Below, piece by piece: positions 32,401 through 41,714 of a DNA stretch of 64,000 bases. Every line of letters starts with the position of its first letter. Position 1 is the first letter of the stretch. Under the pieces are notes generated by a model, which saw only the letters and a list, made by a program, of their open reading frames with translations, was not told where the DNA came from and did not search any database. Both the position numbers and the translations under genes were made by a program. The stretch comes from Saprospiraceae bacterium (GTDB lineage Bacteria; Bacteroidota; Bacteroidia; Chitinophagales; Saprospiraceae), in the NCBI GenBank assembly GCA_022842725.1, contig JALHOZ010000014.1, positions 1-64,000 of the forward strand. Direction: 5' to 3'.

Positions 32401-35394
32401 GATGATTGTACAGAAGATCTTACGATCCAGTTTGAGGTGGACGCTGCGGCCAACCTTACACCGCTGGTATTTAATAATCTATGTAACACTTCTCCCATAC
32501 TGCCCTTACCGGGAATGGTTAGCGGCATTTCGGGTGTATGGACTTTAAACAGTGTCATTGTAACCAGTTTTAATCCCATGACCTCAGGAAATGGCACTTT
32601 TCCTGTAGTGTTTACACCAAATGTTGGTTCATGCGCCAATGGATTTACCTCCACAATAACCGTAGGAAGTGTCAGTGCCGGTGGCGACAATTCGGTGGCC
32701 TTATGTATCAATACAGATCCTTTGCTTGACCTGACAGATTATATTTCTCCGGGTGGACAATCCGGTGGCGTCTGGGAATTATCCGGAAACCCCGTTGTCA
32801 ATCCGACAGTTTTTGATGTATCTGCTCTTCCTGACGGGCCTTTGGTTTTTAATTATATACTTAACGATCCGACGTGTGGCAACGATACAGCAATAATCAC
32901 GCTCAATATTCAGAAACAAAAAAATGCCGGTTCAGACAATGTATTGTCCCTTTGTGAGACACAAACAATGAACGTAAATTTTGGTGTATTATTAGGAACA
33001 TTTAATACCGGCGGTACCTGGACCAACAGCAGAAATCTACCTGTCAATTATACCAACCTTACAAGCGTAGATGTAAGCTCTTTACCTTTTGGATCCACTA
33101 TTTTTATCTACCGTTTTGATGCGGGAATATGTCCAGGTGATACAGCAGAACTTACCCTTTTAATCGATGAATTCAGGGAGGCCGGCCCCGACAGGACAGG
33201 AAATATTTGTATTAATTCAACCATCAATCTGAATACCCTCATCACCTCCGGTTTTTCCGGTGGTACGTTTGAAGATGTCAATCTTTACGGTAATCTGATT
33301 GGTAGTACCTGGGACGCAAGCGGTCAGGCAGAAGGAATGTATACCTTTTTATATCATTTTCCAACGAATGGATTATGTCCTGCAGATACTGCCCTGATTA
33401 ATATTATGATCCAATCCACCATCAGCGCCGGAGACGATGTGTCAGCGACCTATTGTGACGGTGCAGGATTTGTGGCTTCTGATTTTATTCCGGCTAATGG
33501 TGCCCCTGGTGGAAAATTATTCAATGGTGCTTTTGAAGTGCCGTTCGGCCAACTAATACTCGGGAATCTTGCAGTTTATAACATGTTATACATAACCGGT
33601 GATGGTGTTACCTGTCCTTTTGATACAGCACGTATCACCATCCAAAGAATAGACAGACCTAACGTGGTATTCATTCTCAATAATGTCCGCATGTGTGAAG
33701 ATGATTGCGGAGACCTCACTATCAGGCATAATTCGTCTGTTCCTTTGGATATTAACGTCAGATTGACCAACAGCGGAACGTTTACAAACAGCCTGCAACT
33801 TGTCCCTTTACAAAATGAAGTTCTCACTTTTTGTAATAATAGTGTTCTACCCCTTTCATTTTTTAACCTTCCATCTTCAGGTACCAGCACTTTTGTCATT
33901 GAGTCAATCGTAACAGGAGCCTGTACTTTTACGTTGACACCTTTTCCGGTAAGCAATATTACGGTAGAACCGATGCCAACTGTCGCGCTTTCCAGGACTT
34001 TGTGTCAGGGCAGATCTTTGACCCTTGGCAATACCACTTTTAATGCTGCAAACCCTTCGGGAACGGTCGTCGTCCCCGGTGTCGGCAATCAATGCGATAC
34101 CACCTACAATGTGAACGTCAGCTTTTATCCGGAAGCCAGAGGAAGTTTTAATTATACCGGGTGCGATCAAAACTTTTCGGTTACCATCGGCAATCAAACC
34201 TTCAACAGGAATAATCCGGGCGGGACAGTAACCCTGCCGAATGCCTCCTTCTTTGGTTGTGACAGTATAGTGACGGTATCCATTATCATCAATCAGGCGG
34301 TTCAAAACAGAATCGAAGAGACCACTTGCGATCCGGCTTATACCCTGACCATTGGCAACTCTGTTTTCAGCAGAACAAGACCTTCAGGAATGATAACGCT
34401 GAACGGGCAGGCCGCCAACGGTTGTGACAGTATCATCACTGTGAATCTCACCTTTATCAACCCGGTTACCGTAAATATCGACACCATGGTTTGTAGTGCC
34501 GATTTCAGTTTGTCTGTCGGAGGAACAACATTTAATGCTGCTAATCCCACCGGAATGGTAACCCTGCAAGGTGCTGCCCAAAACGGTTGTGACTCTATCA
34601 TCAATGTCAATATTTCTTTCGGAAATTTCCTTGTGGGTGAAAGTATTACGCTCCCTGAATGTGGCGAAAACACCGGGGTTATTACCTTTCAATCCGCTGA
34701 CACTGCGGGACCTTACCAATTGATCATCAATGGAGTTTTGGATAGTGTGATACCTGTCCTTCCATTTGATAAAAGTCTCCCTGTGGGCGATTATCAGGTA
34801 TCACTGGTGTCTCCTGACGGCTGTCAGAAAGATTATGTTTTTACCATTAATGACAATTCGACACCATCGATCACTCTGGATTCTACTAATCTCGGAAATG
34901 ATGTATACCGTTTGGAACTGACCGGTGAAACAGCCCGGATTTATGATATTTCCTGGTCACCATCATCCATTTTTTCATGTGACAATTGTCTGGTTACGAT
35001 TGCATCACCTTTGGAAGGAACGCAGGTGACCCTTGAATATCTGTATGGTGAAGATTGTGTGGAGACCCTGACATTCAGGTTGAATAAAGCCGTTGTTGGT
35101 GAATTTGAATTTCCGAATATCATCCGTCCCGAAACAGCCGGTAACGGGATATTTTTTGTAGTATCTCCTGAAAATTTTGTTGGAAGAATACTTCAGATGT
35201 CTATCTATGACCGATGGGGTAATAAAGTTTTTAACGCTGAAAATATTGAGCTAAACGCCCCTTCAGCAGGATGGGACGGAAGATTTGCCGGAGGAGATGT
35301 ATTACCCGGGGTTTATGTCTACGTAGTAGAAATCATAGATTTGGGTTCTACAAAAAGATCAGTTTTCAGCGGAGATCTTACCGTCATCAGGTAA
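29425..35394 (+). CDS. Giant secreted repeat protein with T9SS type B (gliding-associated) C-terminal domain
   Basis: Signal peptide (MFLIEKSGFFRILAITTILL..., cleaved near KAQ), then an N-terminal domain (about 30-225: VDACGATEAINEF, a lamin-tail-like or Saprospira-type Cys-containing module). Five tandem 69-residue repeats follow (see 30115..31149). Then come other families of Ig-like repeats: LPVNIGGVTGVWSDGNGYV type (about 790-1060), NSVALCINTDPLLDLTDYI type, and four LTLGNTTFNAANPSG type (about 1520-1730). The C-terminus (MSIYDRWGNKVFNAENI...GVYVYVVEIID) is the gliding-motility-associated type B sorting domain. At 1989 residues it is likely a surface adhesin or matrix protein. It has no SprF partner beside it. 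Confidence 0.87.
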   Translation: MFLIEKSGFFRILAITTILLIGSFSTVKAQCPQVEAIMVDACGATEAINEFLIINSGPSGFNTSDIELSFDVNNNIISAVNNDINIDINNLPSDPTPCGLTNGNIMAYSGCPNLISIGPGFNVPPNSIVILQASAGSANNTYNFSNLCGAGQCVYVISNGCIRGAGGFSNSGAGTRTTIFQIAGGCNQTMIYNLGSITGGNGGYYLPLSNTYGNGGCIAPPSSPATNPQTPVFNIEDEYCVGETPDNLPTTSDNGITGAWVPTSINTSSPGTVNYVFTPTPGQCAVPFTLIVTVTANITPTFSFQTDYCQNETPDILPGTSDNGVTGTWSPPVINTSMPGTINYTFTPNPGQCAVPVTIPVQVDPLIIPTFSINDQYCQGDAPDILPGTSGNGVTGTWNPTTINTSNPGTINYVFTPNPGQCASNFTLTVAVDPEVNPTFSIDATYCVGETADVLPTTSNNGVQGTWSPPTINTSSGGSTNYTFTPLPSECASVFVLSVTITNNVTPVFNPIGDLCQNATPPALPNVSNNGITGTWNPATINTSAPGMTMYTFTPGPGQCATPVSITVTILERPTGSIQGNVDICPGQCGDIGFNLAGGSGTYNLNMQISVGAFSLPFTIPGATFSTTLEICYNGSGFFPSFNPPSTLIIPTNAPPGTLTLNLLSMTDTGGGPCASGIILNNTMTITLRDDAESFNASLTVCDEDNDGNGIFDLTDAEDDVTGNAPGATVTWYENSGLTMLISNPMMFAATNGTIVYALVTDAFGCESDSEVTLNLQIPDVPVLPVFTVCVTDPPLLLPVNIGGVTGVWSDGNGYVTANQFDPSGVPEGDYTITFTPDPGQCYIAGNTTVTVTSGGPVPLNGIPAVVCLGSATLVLPVMPNGVTGIWSSASPHLSGNIFNVTAAGVGTYEFTFTPNDPNSCFLANSVFVDVIDNATLTPPVFPDVCENTGMFNLGNTVNGVSGTWGGSPFVTGNMFNTNSGDGSFSITFEPDDDCTEDLTIQFEVDAAANLTPLVFNNLCNTSPILPLPGMVSGISGVWTLNSVIVTSFNPMTSGNGTFPVVFTPNVGSCANGFTSTITVGSVSAGGDNSVALCINTDPLLDLTDYISPGGQSGGVWELSGNPVVNPTVFDVSALPDGPLVFNYILNDPTCGNDTAIITLNIQKQKNAGSDNVLSLCETQTMNVNFGVLLGTFNTGGTWTNSRNLPVNYTNLTSVDVSSLPFGSTIFIYRFDAGICPGDTAELTLLIDEFREAGPDRTGNICINSTINLNTLITSGFSGGTFEDVNLYGNLIGSTWDASGQAEGMYTFLYHFPTNGLCPADTALINIMIQSTISAGDDVSATYCDGAGFVASDFIPANGAPGGKLFNGAFEVPFGQLILGNLAVYNMLYITGDGVTCPFDTARITIQRIDRPNVVFILNNVRMCEDDCGDLTIRHNSSVPLDINVRLTNSGTFTNSLQLVPLQNEVLTFCNNSVLPLSFFNLPSSGTSTFVIESIVTGACTFTLTPFPVSNITVEPMPTVALSRTLCQGRSLTLGNTTFNAANPSGTVVVPGVGNQCDTTYNVNVSFYPEARGSFNYTGCDQNFSVTIGNQTFNRNNPGGTVTLPNASFFGCDSIVTVSIIINQAVQNRIEETTCDPAYTLTIGNSVFSRTRPSGMITLNGQAANGCDSIITVNLTFINPVTVNIDTMVCSADFSLSVGGTTFNAANPTGMVTLQGAAQNGCDSIINVNISFGNFLVGESITLPECGENTGVITFQSADTAGPYQLIINGVLDSVIPVLPFDKSLPVGDYQVSLVSPDGCQKDYVFTINDNSTPSITLDSTNLGNDVYRLELTGETARIYDISWSPSSIFSCDNCLVTIASPLEGTQVTLEYLYGEDCVETLTFRLNKAVVGEFEFPNIIRPETAGNGIFFVVSPENFVGRILQMSIYDRWGNKVFNAENIELNAPSAGWDGRFAGGDVLPGVYVYVVEIIDLGSTKRSVFSGDLTVIR
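30115..31149 (+). repeat. Five tandem 207-bp (69-residue) repeats in the giant protein
   Basis: Each unit starts P[VT]F[NS], continues YC.GE.PD.LP.TS.NG.TGTW.P..INTS.PGT and ends FTPNPGQCA plus a strand. All five are exactly 69 residues long, so the copies are register-perfect. Sequence identity falls from the second and third units (closest) towards the fourth and fifth. Confidence 0.92.
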
Positions 35395-35401
35395 AAAAAT
35401 G

Positions 35402-35535
35402 CAATACAACAAGCGGACTATTCCGTTTTTGAGAAAACCAAGTTGTATTGGCAAATCTGAATGCGATAGGGATAGTAGCGGACACGACCACTATCGTCAT
35501 CCCAAAATGACGGGAGTGGGAAGTAAAGCGGATAG
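35402..35535 (+). other. Structured intergenic element (several hairpins)
   Basis: CAATACAAC (35402-35410) pairs perfectly with GTTGTATTG (35442-35450) with a CGGA..TCCG hairpin inside, eight bases after the adhesin stop. A second stem joins ATG/CGATAG (35461-35469) with CTATCG/T/CAT (35491-35500) with one bulge. A third pairs CGTCAT with ATGACG (35495-35500, 35507-35512). AGCCCGGGCT follows at 35533-35542. The first may terminate the adhesin mRNA; the rest resembles the structured mobile-like repeats seen between Bacteroidota genes. Confidence 0.45.
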
Positions 35536-35618
35536 CCCGGGCTGAAAGCATCGCCCTCAAATTCTTATTAAGAAATGAACAACCTAAAAATTTCTTCTTT
35601 ATTCTTACACGGACTTCG

Positions 35619-35626
35619 TACCTTTG
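35619..35626 (+). promoter_or_regulatory. -7 box for mfd, close to the start codon
   Basis: TACCTTTG ends five bases before the GTG at 35631. With this spacing the mRNA would be nearly leaderless. Confidence 0.45.
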
Positions 35627-35630
35627 ACCC

Positions 35631-38600
35631 GTGAATATCATAGAAGAATTAGGTAAAATTTACGCAGAGAGTCCTTTGATCAAATCATGGGACTCCGACA
35701 GCGGACAATCTATCGTTTGTGTCGGACTTTCAGGGAGTTCCTCGTGTTTTTATTTGTCCGCACTTTCCCACCACAGCCAATCGCCGATCCTGTACATTGC
35801 TTTTGACAAAGAGGAAGCAGCCTATATGTACAATACGTTTCAGAGCGTTTTTGAGTCTCCGCATGTGTACTTTATGCCGGATTCTTTTAAAAGACCGATG
35901 CTTTTTGAAGAGCTTGACAAAAATAACGTTTTGGAGAGAACGGAAACCATCAATAAGGTGCATACTTTCAGAAACAAACCATTGATTCTCGTCACTTATC
36001 CGGAAGCAGTTTTTGAAAAAGCCGTTGACCCGAGTCTGCTGGACAAAAAAAGGATTCAAATCAAAAAAGGTGAAAAACTTGATGTCGATACCGTCATTGA
36101 ATTTTTGATAGAATTTGGTTTTGAAAGAGTGGAATTTGTCTACCAACCGGGACAGTTTTCGATCAGAGGAGGCATCATAGATTTGTTTTCTTATGGCAAT
36201 GAATGGCCGTACAGAATCGAATTATTTGACGATGAAGTGGAAAGTATCCGTACGTTCAATCCGACCACCCAACTTTCTATAGCTACGATCGATTATTTTT
36301 CCATTATACCGAATGTAAACAGCCAGTTTCAGGTGACTCAAAAAGTGAGTTTATTTGATGTGCTGCCTGAAAAATCTATCGTTGTCGTCAAAGATCCGGA
36401 CACCCTGCTCGACAGAATACAAACTGCTTTTGAAAAAGTGGAACATTTTGTACAAACGAGTTTGTCAAAAACAGATGATGAGCTCAAAGAAATGCTGAAA
36501 GAAAGGGCATTTTTATATCCTGCCGACATTATTCGACAAATAACCTCCTTCGGAACGGTTTATTTTGCTGAGAATGAAGTTGATCAAAGGAAAAAACAAA
36601 AACTTATTTTTAATACTACTCCTCAGCCTTCGTTTAATAAAAATTTTAATCTCCTTATTGATAATCTGAAGGACAACCATAATAAAGGCTATAAAAACTT
36701 TATATTTACGGACAATCCGAAACAAATAGAACGGTTTTACGCCATATTCGAAGATATGGGTGTCAAAGTTCCCTTTCTGCCGGTATTAAAATCCATTCAC
36801 AACGGGTTTGTAGATCACGACCATAAGATAGTAGCTTATACAGATCATGAGATTTTCGAAAGATTTCACAGGTATAAACTCAAGCAAGGATTTACCCAGG
36901 AAATGGCTGTAAGTCTGAAAATGCTTCGGGAACTTCAGCCCGGAGACTTTGTCACCCACATAGATCATGGAATCGGCAAATATTCAGGACTTGAAACCAT
37001 CGAAATCAACGGTCATAAACAGGAAACGGTCAGACTAATCTATCAGAACAATGATATTTTGTATGTAAGTATCAACTCTCTGCACAAAATATCCCGATAT
37101 GTCGGCAAAGATGGTACAGAGCCCAAAGTGAGCAAAATCGGCGGGGATGCCTGGAAAAATCTCAAAAGAAAGACCAAGGCAAAAATCAAAGATATTGCCA
37201 AAGAGCTGATCAAACTTTATGCAAAAAGAAAAGCATCCAAAGGATTTGCCTTTCCGCAGGACGGATATCTGCAAAACGAACTGGAAGCTTCCTTTATCTA
37301 TGAAGACACGCCCGACCAGTTGATGTCCACCCAACAGGTCAAAGAAGATATGGAAAAGGAATATCCTATGGACCGGTTGATCTGCGGAGATGTAGGATTC
37401 GGCAAAACGGAAGTTGCCATTCGGGCAGCATTTAAAGCGGTGGTTTCCGGAAAACAGGTGGCTATTTTAGTGCCGACGACCATTCTGGCATTACAACATT
37501 ACAAAACTTTTTCTGAAAGGTTAAAAGAATTCGGAGTTACGGTGGATTACATCAACCGCTTCCGTTCGACCAAAGAAAAAAATGAAATATTAGAAAAACT
37601 GGCAGAGGGAAAAGTCGAAATCCTGATAGGAACCCATGCTATTTTGTCTTCCAAAATCAAATTCAAAGACCTTGGTTTGTTGGTCATTGATGAAGAACAA
37701 AAATTTGGAGTGGCCGCCAAAGAAAAACTCAGAGAATTGCAGGTCAATGTCGATACGTTGACGCTGACTGCAACACCGATTCCGAGGACTTTACAGTTTT
37801 CATTGATGGCAGCCCGGGATTTGTCTGTCATGCGAACGCCACCACCCAACCGACAGCCCATCCATACGGAAAGAAGGGTCTTTAGTGAAGAGGTCATCCG
37901 TGATGCTGTAAATTATGAAGTTGACAGAGGCGGCCAGGTATTTTTTGTTCATAACCGGATCAATGGCCTTGACGAAATAGCAACCATGATCAAAAGTATA
38001 TGTAAAGGAGTGGATGTAGCCATTGCCCACGGACAGATGGACTCTCAAAAACTCGAAGATACCTTGATTGCATTTATCGACGGAAAACACGATGTTTTAG
38101 TATGTACCAACATCATTGAAACCGGACTTGACATCCCTAATGCCAATACCATGATCATCAACAATGCCCATCAGTTTGGCATGAGTGATTTGCATCAATT
38201 GCGAGGCCGGGTGGGAAGATCCAACAAAAGAGCCTATTGTTATTTGTTTGCGCCACCTCTGTCTGTCATGACACAAGATGCCCGAAAAAGGATCAAAACC
38301 CTGGAAGAATTTTCCGACCTCGGCAGCGGATTTCAGATTGCTATGAAGGATATGGACATCCGGGGAGCTGGAAATTTATTGGGAGCCGAACAAAGCGGAT
38401 TTATAGCTGATATCGGATATGAGACTTATCAGAAAATATTGGAGGAAGCGATCGGTGAACTCAAAGAAAACGAATACAAAGAGCTATTTGAGGAAGAAAA
38501 TGCCAAAAAAACCACTTTTGTCAGAGACGTGGATATTGACACAGACATCGAGATGTTGATACCCGATGATTATGTCACCAACATCAACGAAAGGCTGGCA

Positions 38601-38993
38601 TTATATACCCGACTGGACAGTTTGGATAATGAAGAAGCCATTCAGAAATTTGCGGTTATGCTTGAAGACCGGTTTGGCAAAATACCGAATCAGGTCAGAG
38701 AATTGTTTGACGGACTGAGAATCCGAACCTTATCCAAGAGGTTGGGTTTTGAAAGAGTAGTGTTGAAAAACAAAAAAATGAACTGTTATTTTATCAGCAA
38801 TCCGCAATCCTCCTTTTTTGAATCCCCTTTGTTTCAAAAAATCATGGCCTTTGTTTCCACAGCAGGAATGAAACATGGATTTAGTCTCAAACAGACTGCC
38901 AGTTATCTCATTATGACCAGAGAAAACGTTCGATATCTTGGCGACGCTAAAAAATTACTGGAAGGATTAAAAGAATGGGTAGAGGAAAATTGA
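35631..38993 (+). CDS. mfd: Transcription-repair coupling factor Mfd
   Basis: Mfd displaces stalled RNA polymerase and recruits UvrA. The 1120-residue protein has the UvrB-like N-terminal part (to about 330; FSIRGGIIDLFSYG), a RID/CarD-like domain (LQPGDFVTHIDHGIGKYSGLE, about 440-460), and RecG-type helicase motifs: GDVGFGKTEVAIRA (Walker A), DEEQKFG, LTATPIPRTLQFSLM, and HQLRGRVGRS with DLGSGFQIAMKDMDIRGAGNLLG. The C-terminal TRCF domain is present. The GTG start is chosen because MNIIEELGKIYAESPLI matches the family start; no upstream ATG is available. Confidence 0.96.
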   Translation: MNIIEELGKIYAESPLIKSWDSDSGQSIVCVGLSGSSSCFYLSALSHHSQSPILYIAFDKEEAAYMYNTFQSVFESPHVYFMPDSFKRPMLFEELDKNNVLERTETINKVHTFRNKPLILVTYPEAVFEKAVDPSLLDKKRIQIKKGEKLDVDTVIEFLIEFGFERVEFVYQPGQFSIRGGIIDLFSYGNEWPYRIELFDDEVESIRTFNPTTQLSIATIDYFSIIPNVNSQFQVTQKVSLFDVLPEKSIVVVKDPDTLLDRIQTAFEKVEHFVQTSLSKTDDELKEMLKERAFLYPADIIRQITSFGTVYFAENEVDQRKKQKLIFNTTPQPSFNKNFNLLIDNLKDNHNKGYKNFIFTDNPKQIERFYAIFEDMGVKVPFLPVLKSIHNGFVDHDHKIVAYTDHEIFERFHRYKLKQGFTQEMAVSLKMLRELQPGDFVTHIDHGIGKYSGLETIEINGHKQETVRLIYQNNDILYVSINSLHKISRYVGKDGTEPKVSKIGGDAWKNLKRKTKAKIKDIAKELIKLYAKRKASKGFAFPQDGYLQNELEASFIYEDTPDQLMSTQQVKEDMEKEYPMDRLICGDVGFGKTEVAIRAAFKAVVSGKQVAILVPTTILALQHYKTFSERLKEFGVTVDYINRFRSTKEKNEILEKLAEGKVEILIGTHAILSSKIKFKDLGLLVIDEEQKFGVAAKEKLRELQVNVDTLTLTATPIPRTLQFSLMAARDLSVMRTPPPNRQPIHTERRVFSEEVIRDAVNYEVDRGGQVFFVHNRINGLDEIATMIKSICKGVDVAIAHGQMDSQKLEDTLIAFIDGKHDVLVCTNIIETGLDIPNANTMIINNAHQFGMSDLHQLRGRVGRSNKRAYCYLFAPPLSVMTQDARKRIKTLEEFSDLGSGFQIAMKDMDIRGAGNLLGAEQSGFIADIGYETYQKILEEAIGELKENEYKELFEEENAKKTTFVRDVDIDTDIEMLIPDDYVTNINERLALYTRLDSLDNEEAIQKFAVMLEDRFGKIPNQVRELFDGLRIRTLSKRLGFERVVLKNKKMNCYFISNPQSSFFESPLFQKIMAFVSTAGMKHGFSLKQTASYLIMTRENVRYLGDAKKLLEGLKEWVEEN

Positions 38994-39002
38994 TCAGAAG
39001 CC

Positions 39003-39530
39003 TTACCGCTCAAAGACACCATTATTCAATTGCAAAGATTTTAATTTACCTTTTTTAATTTTTATTGAGAAATTTCCGGCACTGGAAAAATCCTTTCCAA
39101 CGTGTTTGCCATACTCAAAATCAGAAACTGATTCCACCAAATCCCTGATGTTAGCGGTAAATCGTTCTGAAATGAATATTGAGGCTTGAATATCAGAAAC
39201 ACAAATCCCCTGATCCAACATAATTATATAATTGATAATGATATTTGTTTCTTTATTGTCAAAGTTTTCTTCTTCACAAAACCCTTTTATTCTCTGAAAG
39301 AATTCTTCGTGTGAATACGTTTTGAAGACCGGGGGAATCATCATTTTTTTAAAAATTTCCCGAGGATTATCAGGATCAATTGATTTAAGGCAATCATTTT
39401 TATAAACCTCCTGTAAGGGTTTGGATTGGGCCGCAAGATTCTGAACACCGATCATAATAATGCAACCAAACCCCCAAATACTAAGCTGAAAGAGTTGACA
39501 AAAAAGATTCTTATGTATTCGGTAAGGCAT
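39003..39530 (-). CDS. Unknown secreted protein
   Basis: The ATG at 39530 begins MPYRIHKNLFCQLFQLSIWGFGCIIMIGVQNLAAQ, a long signal peptide or anchor with a likely cleavage after LAAQ. The mature part of about 140 residues is helical in look (YSHEEFFQRIKGFCEEENFDNKETNIIINYIIMLDQGICVSD) with two cysteines and a C-terminal strand-rich piece. I do not recognise a family. It converges on mfd with nine bases between the stops, which supports it as a true gene. Confidence 0.7.
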   Translation of the reverse strand: MPYRIHKNLFCQLFQLSIWGFGCIIMIGVQNLAAQSKPLQEVYKNDCLKSIDPDNPREIFKKMMIPPVFKTYSHEEFFQRIKGFCEEENFDNKETNIIINYIIMLDQGICVSDIQASIFISERFTANIRDLVESVSDFEYGKHVGKDFSSAGNFSIKIKKGKLKSLQLNNGVFER

Positions 39531-39610
39531 AAAGTTGGTTTAGTTTTGTGAACCAGGAAGTAAATAAATGTAAAAATAGTAAAAATGCCTGATTTTTGAC
39601 AAAATTTGTA

Positions 39611-40840
39611 TCAGGAAGCAAGCCATGTTTCTTTATACTCTACAAAAAAATCTGTTGCCAATGATTCCATTCTTTCTTTGAAAAAAGAACGCAACATTTC
39701 GAAATTACACTTTGCAAAATATGTTTTATTTTCCAAATTGTATTTTTCTGTAAAAAACTTCACCATTGCATCATGTTCACTTTTGATGGAATAAGAGTAT
39801 AGGTACATATCGTGCCATCCCTCTTTATAAAATGTAAACTGCAATTCTACCGGATCATTTACAAATACCTGATATTCCACCAAATTATTTTTCATGGGCC
39901 TGATGTCTTTGAAAAAATCGACCTGATCGATTGCATTATAAAATTTAAGATGAAACAGGGCTAATTCCGGGGGCGTATTTTTTAGTAATTTATATTCTCC
40001 TGAAAACTCAATAAATTTATGTTCTTGTTTTTCCAGGTTAACCAAATGTTTTAACCTTTGGAACATAATATTAAATGCATAACAGGATTCACATCCGCAA
40101 TCTGATTCATGTTCATGGTGCAACATGTGGTATATCGGTTCGGTTTCTTCCACCCAGGCGACAATCTCTTCAAATTCCACCATGGTTTCATGGAAGGCCA
40201 ACAACTTCAAAAAGGCCGTTCTTGCCATCAGGATTTCATGTACATTATCTTCCTCGTCTTCCGGCAAAGTTGTAAATTCTCTGCGAAGCCATATTCCTTT
40301 GGTGTATGGATCTTTGGGTTCCTCATACGGACTGTCCATTCCCAAATGTTGATGATATTCTTCAAAAACTTCAAATAGGAAGGCAAAGTCATCCATATGT
40401 ACGTACAACAGAACTTCTCGGTAAAAAGGTATTTTTACCGAAAGGTGTCTTCTGCCTTCTTCAAAATCAAAATCACTCATTTTAAACTCCGAATCATAAG
40501 GCACCAGGTCGTCATAATAATATTCGAAGTACCGGTCTACCCAAATCCAGTAAGGTAGATTCAACTCATCATCCTGCTCATCCTCGGCAGGAAAAGTATC
40601 CATCATTTGCCTGCAGGTTACTTCATGAGCCTTACATTCCATGACCTTTTGTAATGCATGGTAAATATCCATAAAAGCATGTTCTTCAGAACCTTCTTCC
40701 AGATCAGTTAAAGACCAGATGGTAGAACACCATTCATAATAATCTTTATATTTTTTAAGCCAATCTTCAATTTGTGAAACCCGGGCAATCCGATCCGGAC
40801 ATTCATCCAATAACTCTTTAATTTGTGGTGGGTAATACAT
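39611..40840 (-). CDS. Unknown acidic cytoplasmic protein with CGCESC motif
   Basis: The 409-residue protein has no signal or membrane segment and is rich in Glu, Asp and aromatic residues. It starts MYYPPQIKELLDECPDRIARVSQIEDWL, resembling short helical repeats. HEHESDCGCESCYAF (about 243-255, Cys248, 250, 253) looks like a metal-binding knot with nearby histidines (YHMLHHEHE). A strong -33/-7 promoter precedes it, so it is expressed on its own. I cannot name a family. Confidence 0.75.
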   Translation of the reverse strand: MYYPPQIKELLDECPDRIARVSQIEDWLKKYKDYYEWCSTIWSLTDLEEGSEEHAFMDIYHALQKVMECKAHEVTCRQMMDTFPAEDEQDDELNLPYWIWVDRYFEYYYDDLVPYDSEFKMSDFDFEEGRRHLSVKIPFYREVLLYVHMDDFAFLFEVFEEYHQHLGMDSPYEEPKDPYTKGIWLRREFTTLPEDEEDNVHEILMARTAFLKLLAFHETMVEFEEIVAWVEETEPIYHMLHHEHESDCGCESCYAFNIMFQRLKHLVNLEKQEHKFIEFSGEYKLLKNTPPELALFHLKFYNAIDQVDFFKDIRPMKNNLVEYQVFVNDPVELQFTFYKEGWHDMYLYSYSIKSEHDAMVKFFTEKYNLENKTYFAKCNFEMLRSFFKERMESLATDFFVEYKETWLAS

Positions 40841-40892
40841 AGGTTGATTCCATTAATAGGTTTTAAAATACAGTGTAAACAATTTAGTAAAA

Positions 40893-40923
40893 CAAAGTTA
40901 ATGTTCGTCGGGGAGAATAACAA
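40893..40923 (-). promoter_or_regulatory. Promoter of the CGCESC protein gene
   Basis: On the minus strand TTG (40923-40921), 20 bases, TAACTTTG (40900-40893), both elements matching the Bacteroidota consensus; the ATG is at 40840. Confidence 0.6.
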
Positions 40924-41177
40924 CAGGCAAACTATATTTTTTAATTATTTTAACACTATGGTTTCGGGGTAATCCTGCATCCTACATCGCGGTTTGGTAC
41001 AAGATCCATCGTCCGAAAAAAATGAATGTTAGTCTATATTTTTTAAAATTAAATATATTTTTATTGTTTATCAATAAATTTATATTGATATTTGTGCCGT
41101 TAATTTTATTTTTTCCGGGATTTTCTAAAGAATCAGATAGAATTCATTTTGAACACTTTCATAAACATTTTAAAAAC

Positions 41178-41711
41178 ATGAAAACAAAAAATCCATTTAT
41201 CATAACCTTCATGCATGTTATCTTCATGATTGTTTTTATCGGCATGGCCATCGCTGCCGGTACCATGCTCACACACTATATCATCAGTCTTTTTATCGGA
41301 CCGGAGCCCCAGGGACCGGGAGGGCCGTCATTCGGTTTGGGAATAACGAATGTTTATGAATACAGTTTATGGAATTACCACATGTTTGCTTCCTATATAT
41401 TAAGCATCATATTACTAAAGACAGTAATGGCATATCAGGTTGTCTCCATTTTCCAACATCTTGATCTCAACAAACCCTTTCAGTCCAAAGTGGTAAAAAA
41501 AATCCGAAATATCGGTTATCTTGCCGTTATGGCGGGAATTATATCCATTTTTGGAAATGCACATGATAACTGGTTGACGAAAAGAGGTGTGGAGGTCGCA
41601 TATGACTGGGATGCCAATGAAATATTGTTTTTTGCCGGAATCATCTTTGTTTTGGGACTTATTTTCAAAAAAGGTGCAGAGTTTCAGTCTGAAAACGAAT
41701 TAACCGTCTGA
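41178..41711 (+). CDS. DUF2975 membrane protein
   Basis: Four membrane helices with the DUF2975 pattern: ITFMHVIFMIVFIGMAIAAG, an outer loop with LWNYHMFASYILSIILLKTVMAYQVVSIFQHLDLNKPF, IGYLAVMAGIISIFGN and EILFFAGIIFVLGLIFKKGAEFQSEN. The last, with KKGAELQ-like end, is typical. The ATG at 41178 gives the family's normal length (177 residues); the open frame to 41022 adds a further hydrophobic leader. Members are nearly always followed by a small XRE regulator, as here (three bases apart). Biological role unknown. Confidence 0.85.
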   Translation: MKTKNPFIITFMHVIFMIVFIGMAIAAGTMLTHYIISLFIGPEPQGPGGPSFGLGITNVYEYSLWNYHMFASYILSIILLKTVMAYQVVSIFQHLDLNKPFQSKVVKKIRNIGYLAVMAGIISIFGNAHDNWLTKRGVEVAYDWDANEILFFAGIIFVLGLIFKKGAEFQSENELTV

Positions 41712-41714
41712 TCC

